Origin: Verrucomicrobiota bacterium
GTDB lineage: Bacteria > Verrucomicrobiota > Verrucomicrobiia > Verrucomicrobiales > Akkermansiaceae
DNA length: 47,510 nt
Direction of reading: 5' to 3'
Assembly: GCA_026397725.1 (NCBI GenBank)
Contig: JAPLUI010000505.1
Location: 1-47,510 of the forward strand
Position numbers and translations under genes: made by a program
Shown here: positions 45,153 to 47,510 of the stretch, piece after piece
Position numbering within the stretch: position 1 is the stretch's first letter
How the letters are laid out: every line of letters begins with the position of its first letter
The notes under the pieces: generated by a model
Seen by the model: only the letters and a program-made list of their open reading frames with translations
Told to the model about the DNA's origin: nothing
Databases searched by the model: none

Positions 45153-47045
45153 TCACTGCGCTTGCACCCGCACAAAGAGCGTGGCACCCGCCGGGGGCGA
45201 GGTGAGCGTGACCGCCACCGTCACGACGCCATTGCGATCGGGCGTGCCGACGTTCTCGGTCACGGTGGCCGGACCGGCCCAGGCCTGGAGATCGGCGGAG
45301 GTCCACACCGTGTAGCTCAGACCGCTGGCCGCATACCGGGTGTAGCTGAACTGGCGGCTGGTTTTGTCGAGCGGCACGGTGATCGGGTTGACCGACGCGC
45401 CGGTGGTCGGGTCCAGACCGAAGGCGAATTCCTGGAAGTTGGTCATGCCGTCGCCGTCCGGGTCGTGGGTGGGGTCGGTGTCGGTGAAGGGGTGGGCGAA
45501 GGGGCCATTCGCCCAGGTGACATAGCCCTGCGCGGGAGGCACGGACGCGCAGAGGATCTTGCCGCTGATAAACGATGCGCCGCCGGGTCCGCCGTATAAC
45601 AGGAAATCAAAATTACTGCCATCGCTGACGCTCACGTTGGTGAGATTGAAACTGAGGCCACCAGTCGCGGAAGAAAACAACTCCACGCCATCGCGTTTGA
45701 TAGCGAAGGCGGCAGCACCCAGCCTGACAGCGCCCGTGATGTCAATCGCTCCGGCCTCGGCCGCAGCGGCGGTCCAGCGCAGCACCGTCGGGCCCTCAAC
45801 GCCGCCAGGGTCGTAGGTCTTGGTTCCGCCGGGGTGCCATGTTAGCTCATCCGCTCCGGGCGAGCCGGCCCATAGCGCTTGGTCACTCACGTTCGACCAG
45901 CCGCCATTTGCGGGGTAGCCTTGACCACCGTAGGCGGCGGGCCAGCCAGGGTTGCCGGCAAAGGACAATGGCGTCAGGCCATTGTCAGCCAGGTTTTGCC
46001 AGTAGTAGTTCCAGTGGCCGGCGCCGGCGGTGTCGGGCAAGCCCAGGCCGCCGCCGAAGTTGGCCGTCGTCTGGCCCGCCGTCCCGGCTTGGTAGTCGGC
46101 ACGAATTTCGGCGAGGACGGGCGCGGGCGTCGCACTCACCTGGCTGGAGTTGGCGCTCTCACCGACCTCGTTGGTGGCCGACACCACGTAGAAATAGGCC
46201 GTGCCGTTGGTGAGGCCGGTGTCCGCAGAGGTCGTGTCCGTGACAACGGGCGCAATCGTCGTGAAAGGTCCGCCATCCGTCAGCGAACGTTTGACGCTGT
46301 AGCTGGAGGCCCCGGTCGAAGCGGCCCAACTCAGGTTCACCTGCGCATTGATCCCCCTCGCGGCCAGCCCGGTCGGAGGTGGCGGCGGACGGACGCCCGT
46401 CGTCAACTGGAGGATCTGGGCGCTGATCTTCGATGCGCCGCCGCCACCGCCGGTCAAGATGAAGTCAACCTTACTGCCATCGCTGACGGGCACGTCCGGA
46501 AAATCGAAACTGTTGCCCGTTAGCGTCAATGGCACGTCGTCCACTTTGATCGCGAAGGAAACGGCACCCGGCACCAGAGTGCCCCTGATCTGGACTGTTC
46601 CGGCCTCGGACGCACCGGCGCTCCAGCGGATGATCGTGGGGGTTCCGCTGCCGGGATGCCACGCCAACTCACCGGGCCCGGGCGTCACACCGTCCCAAAT
46701 TCCCTGGTCGGTCACCGTGCCCCACCCATTGCCGCCACCATTGTATGCGCCGTAAAAATGACTCGGGTTCCATGGCATCAGAGCGGGTGTGATCCCGTCC
46801 AAGACGTAGTAGTTCCAGTGGCCGGCGCCGGCGGTGTCGGGCAAGCCCAGGCCGCCGCCGAAGTTGGCCGTTGTCTGGCCTGCCGTCGCGGCGGCCTGGT
46901 AATCGGCACGGGCGTCGGCGATGACTACCGGATCTGCGGGTGCCGTGCCGCCGGCCGACATGGCCGCCGCCGCCGCCAGGACGGAAGCAAACTGTCGCAC
47001 GGCAGCGCGGATTGATTCGACGGTATTCAGTGGCTCCGGTTTCAT
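45153..47045 (-). CDS. Paralogue G: secreted FN3-containing protein with duplicated module
   Basis: This 630-residue protein has its own N-terminus (MKPEPLNTVE) and signal sequence (FASVLAAAAAMSAGGTAPA). Two copies of a ~150-residue module follow (about 40-205 and 310-480; each with TANFGGGLGLPDTAGAGHWN and a LTWHPG-like or LAWHPG-like motif). They are separated by a fibronectin type III domain (about 210-300; AQVNLSWAASTGASSYSVKR, GTAYFYVVSATNEVG). The constant C-terminal module (DPTHDPDGDGMTNFQEFAFG) ends FVRVQAQ. The duplicated module resembles secreted carbohydrate-associated domains of unknown function; I do not recognise it further. The start at 47045 is chosen over an open frame to 47294 by the signal peptide and the position of the shared leader. 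No Shine-Dalgarno sequence is visible. Confidence 0.75.
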   Translation of the reverse strand: MKPEPLNTVESIRAAVRQFASVLAAAAAMSAGGTAPADPVVIADARADYQAAATAGQTTANFGGGLGLPDTAGAGHWNYYVLDGITPALMPWNPSHFYGAYNGGGNGWGTVTDQGIWDGVTPGPGELAWHPGSGTPTIIRWSAGASEAGTVQIRGTLVPGAVSFAIKVDDVPLTLTGNSFDFPDVPVSDGSKVDFILTGGGGGASKISAQILQLTTGVRPPPPPTGLAARGINAQVNLSWAASTGASSYSVKRSLTDGGPFTTIAPVVTDTTSADTGLTNGTAYFYVVSATNEVGESANSSQVSATPAPVLAEIRADYQAGTAGQTTANFGGGLGLPDTAGAGHWNYYWQNLADNGLTPLSFAGNPGWPAAYGGQGYPANGGWSNVSDQALWAGSPGADELTWHPGGTKTYDPGGVEGPTVLRWTAAAAEAGAIDITGAVRLGAAAFAIKRDGVELFSSATGGLSFNLTNVSVSDGSNFDFLLYGGPGGASFISGKILCASVPPAQGYVTWANGPFAHPFTDTDPTHDPDGDGMTNFQEFAFGLDPTTGASVNPITVPLDKTSRQFSYTRYAASGLSYTVWTSADLQAWAGPATVTENVGTPDRNGVVTVAVTLTSPPAGATLFVRVQAQ

Positions 47046-47310
47046 GGGACGATTGGTTGGTGGGGACGCTGATGGTTGATGGCGGATCCGTCGGCAGCAC
47101 CGTGGCCAAGCCGGACGCTCAGGCGTTTCACATTCTGCTTTGCGGTTGGGATGCCGGGAACTGTGCTTGCGGGGAGCATGCTTGGGAAAGGCGTGGCGGG
47201 CGGGAGGCAGGGCGTGGGCTGGTTCGCACCCGATCCAAGGAGAAAAACTGGCCCAACCGTGGCGCGGGGGCAAAACCTTTCTGCCTGTCACCAAAACTTA
47301 CAGGTTGGGC
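47046..47310 (-). promoter_or_regulatory. Leader of paralogue G with inverted repeat at 47284-47304
   Basis: CCTGTCA (47284-47290) and TTACAGG (47298-47304) pair with one mismatch, 239 nt upstream of the start codon. GCCCAACC at about 47251 can pair with GGTTGGGC ending about 47309. The rest resembles the leaders of A, B and E. 47311-47360 shows nothing recognisable. Confidence 0.6.
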
Positions 47311-47361
47311 GGCCGGGCATTGTCGCCCAAGACGGTCCGCTGACTCAGGCATCGTTGGGGT

Positions 47362-47437
47362 GACATAATGCTGTCGGGGCCGGAGCAAAACTAGACAGAG
47401 ACGGAGCAAAACTGGACAGAGACGGAGCAAAACTGGA
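47362..47437. mobile_element. Possible insertion-sequence end with 21-bp repeats
   Basis: From TGACATAATGC at 47361-47371 the sequence leads into three 21-bp units beginning CGGAGCAAAACT at 47381, 47402 and 47423 (the last partial). Serial repeats of this length at a terminus are typical of IS21-like elements, where they bind the transposase. No transposase gene is in the window, so the family is an inference; the element would continue past the right edge. Confidence 0.4.
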
Positions 47438-47510
47438 TTTCTTCTGTTAGAGGCTGAATCGACTGGCGGTCAGAGGGGTTGGGTTGCGAGGATCGGCTGA
47501 CGTCCGCAGG

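Noticed and set aside
14533..47045. Diversity-generating retroelement behind the variable cores
   Set aside because: No reverse transcriptase, no template/variable repeat pair with adenine-biased changes. Differences are whole domains and indels.

Overview
The window looks like a chromosomal piece of a GC-rich Verrucomicrobiota bacterium (Opitutae or a relative; inferred, not proven). The grounds are a family of very large secreted proteins built from autotransporter-associated beta-strand repeats with a shared 'DPDGDGxxNxxEFAFGLDP' C-terminal module, GntR/LacI hybrid regulation, a GPH sugar symporter beside a GH116-like glycosidase, and abundant REP-like and heptanucleotide repeats. No rRNA, tRNA or CRISPR array was seen.

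Region 1 (1-8.3 kb, plus strand) is a decayed defence island. It holds a both-ends-truncated BREX type 2 kinase gene (pglW), an AbiE-type toxin-antitoxin pair whose toxin has lost its middle, a Schlafen/AlbA-type ATP-binding protein, and a broken BREX type 2 methyltransferase (pglX) with a missing N-terminus, one in-frame stop, a frameshift and several repeat insertions. The TA/Schlafen block sits exactly between the pglW and pglX remnants, as if it had replaced the end of one and the start of the other. Five 26-bp palindromic REP units follow, next to a RAYT-type HUH transposase gene.

Region 2 (9.1-14.3 kb, minus strand) is a probable operon in the order secreted zinc metallopeptidase, large LamG/CelD_N/GH9-like secreted protein, GntR/LacI hybrid regulator. 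Region 3 (20.2-24.9 kb, minus strand) is a two-gene unit of a GPH-family sugar symporter and a GH116-like glycosidase. Both regions point to use of glycans or glycosides.

Region 4 (14.5-19.9 kb and 25.3-47.0 kb, all minus strand) holds seven paralogous secreted giants, here called A to G from left to right. They share a constant 3' module (about the last 110 codons). Most also share a nearly constant 5' block made of a ~250-nt leader and the signal-peptide codons. Between these lie unrelated or shuffled cores: discoidin, LamG, beta-strand repeats, Gly-rich, InlB-like repeats, FN3 and jelly-roll-like duplicates. Five of the seven carry the same short inverted repeat (CCTGTAA...TTACAGG) 160-260 nt upstream of the start codon. 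Copies E and F are recent duplicates. F is thrown out of frame by a 7-C tract that has 8 C in E, which suggests phase variation (or a base-calling error). E is broken at two other points.

Scattered through the window, between genes and inside pglX, the AbiEii gene and the GH116-like gene, are elements built of 7-bp units, several arranged as imperfect hairpins. The most interesting material is (i) the constant-flank/variable-core secreted protein family with its leader hairpin, (ii) the possible homopolymer switch, and (iii) the heptad repeat elements.
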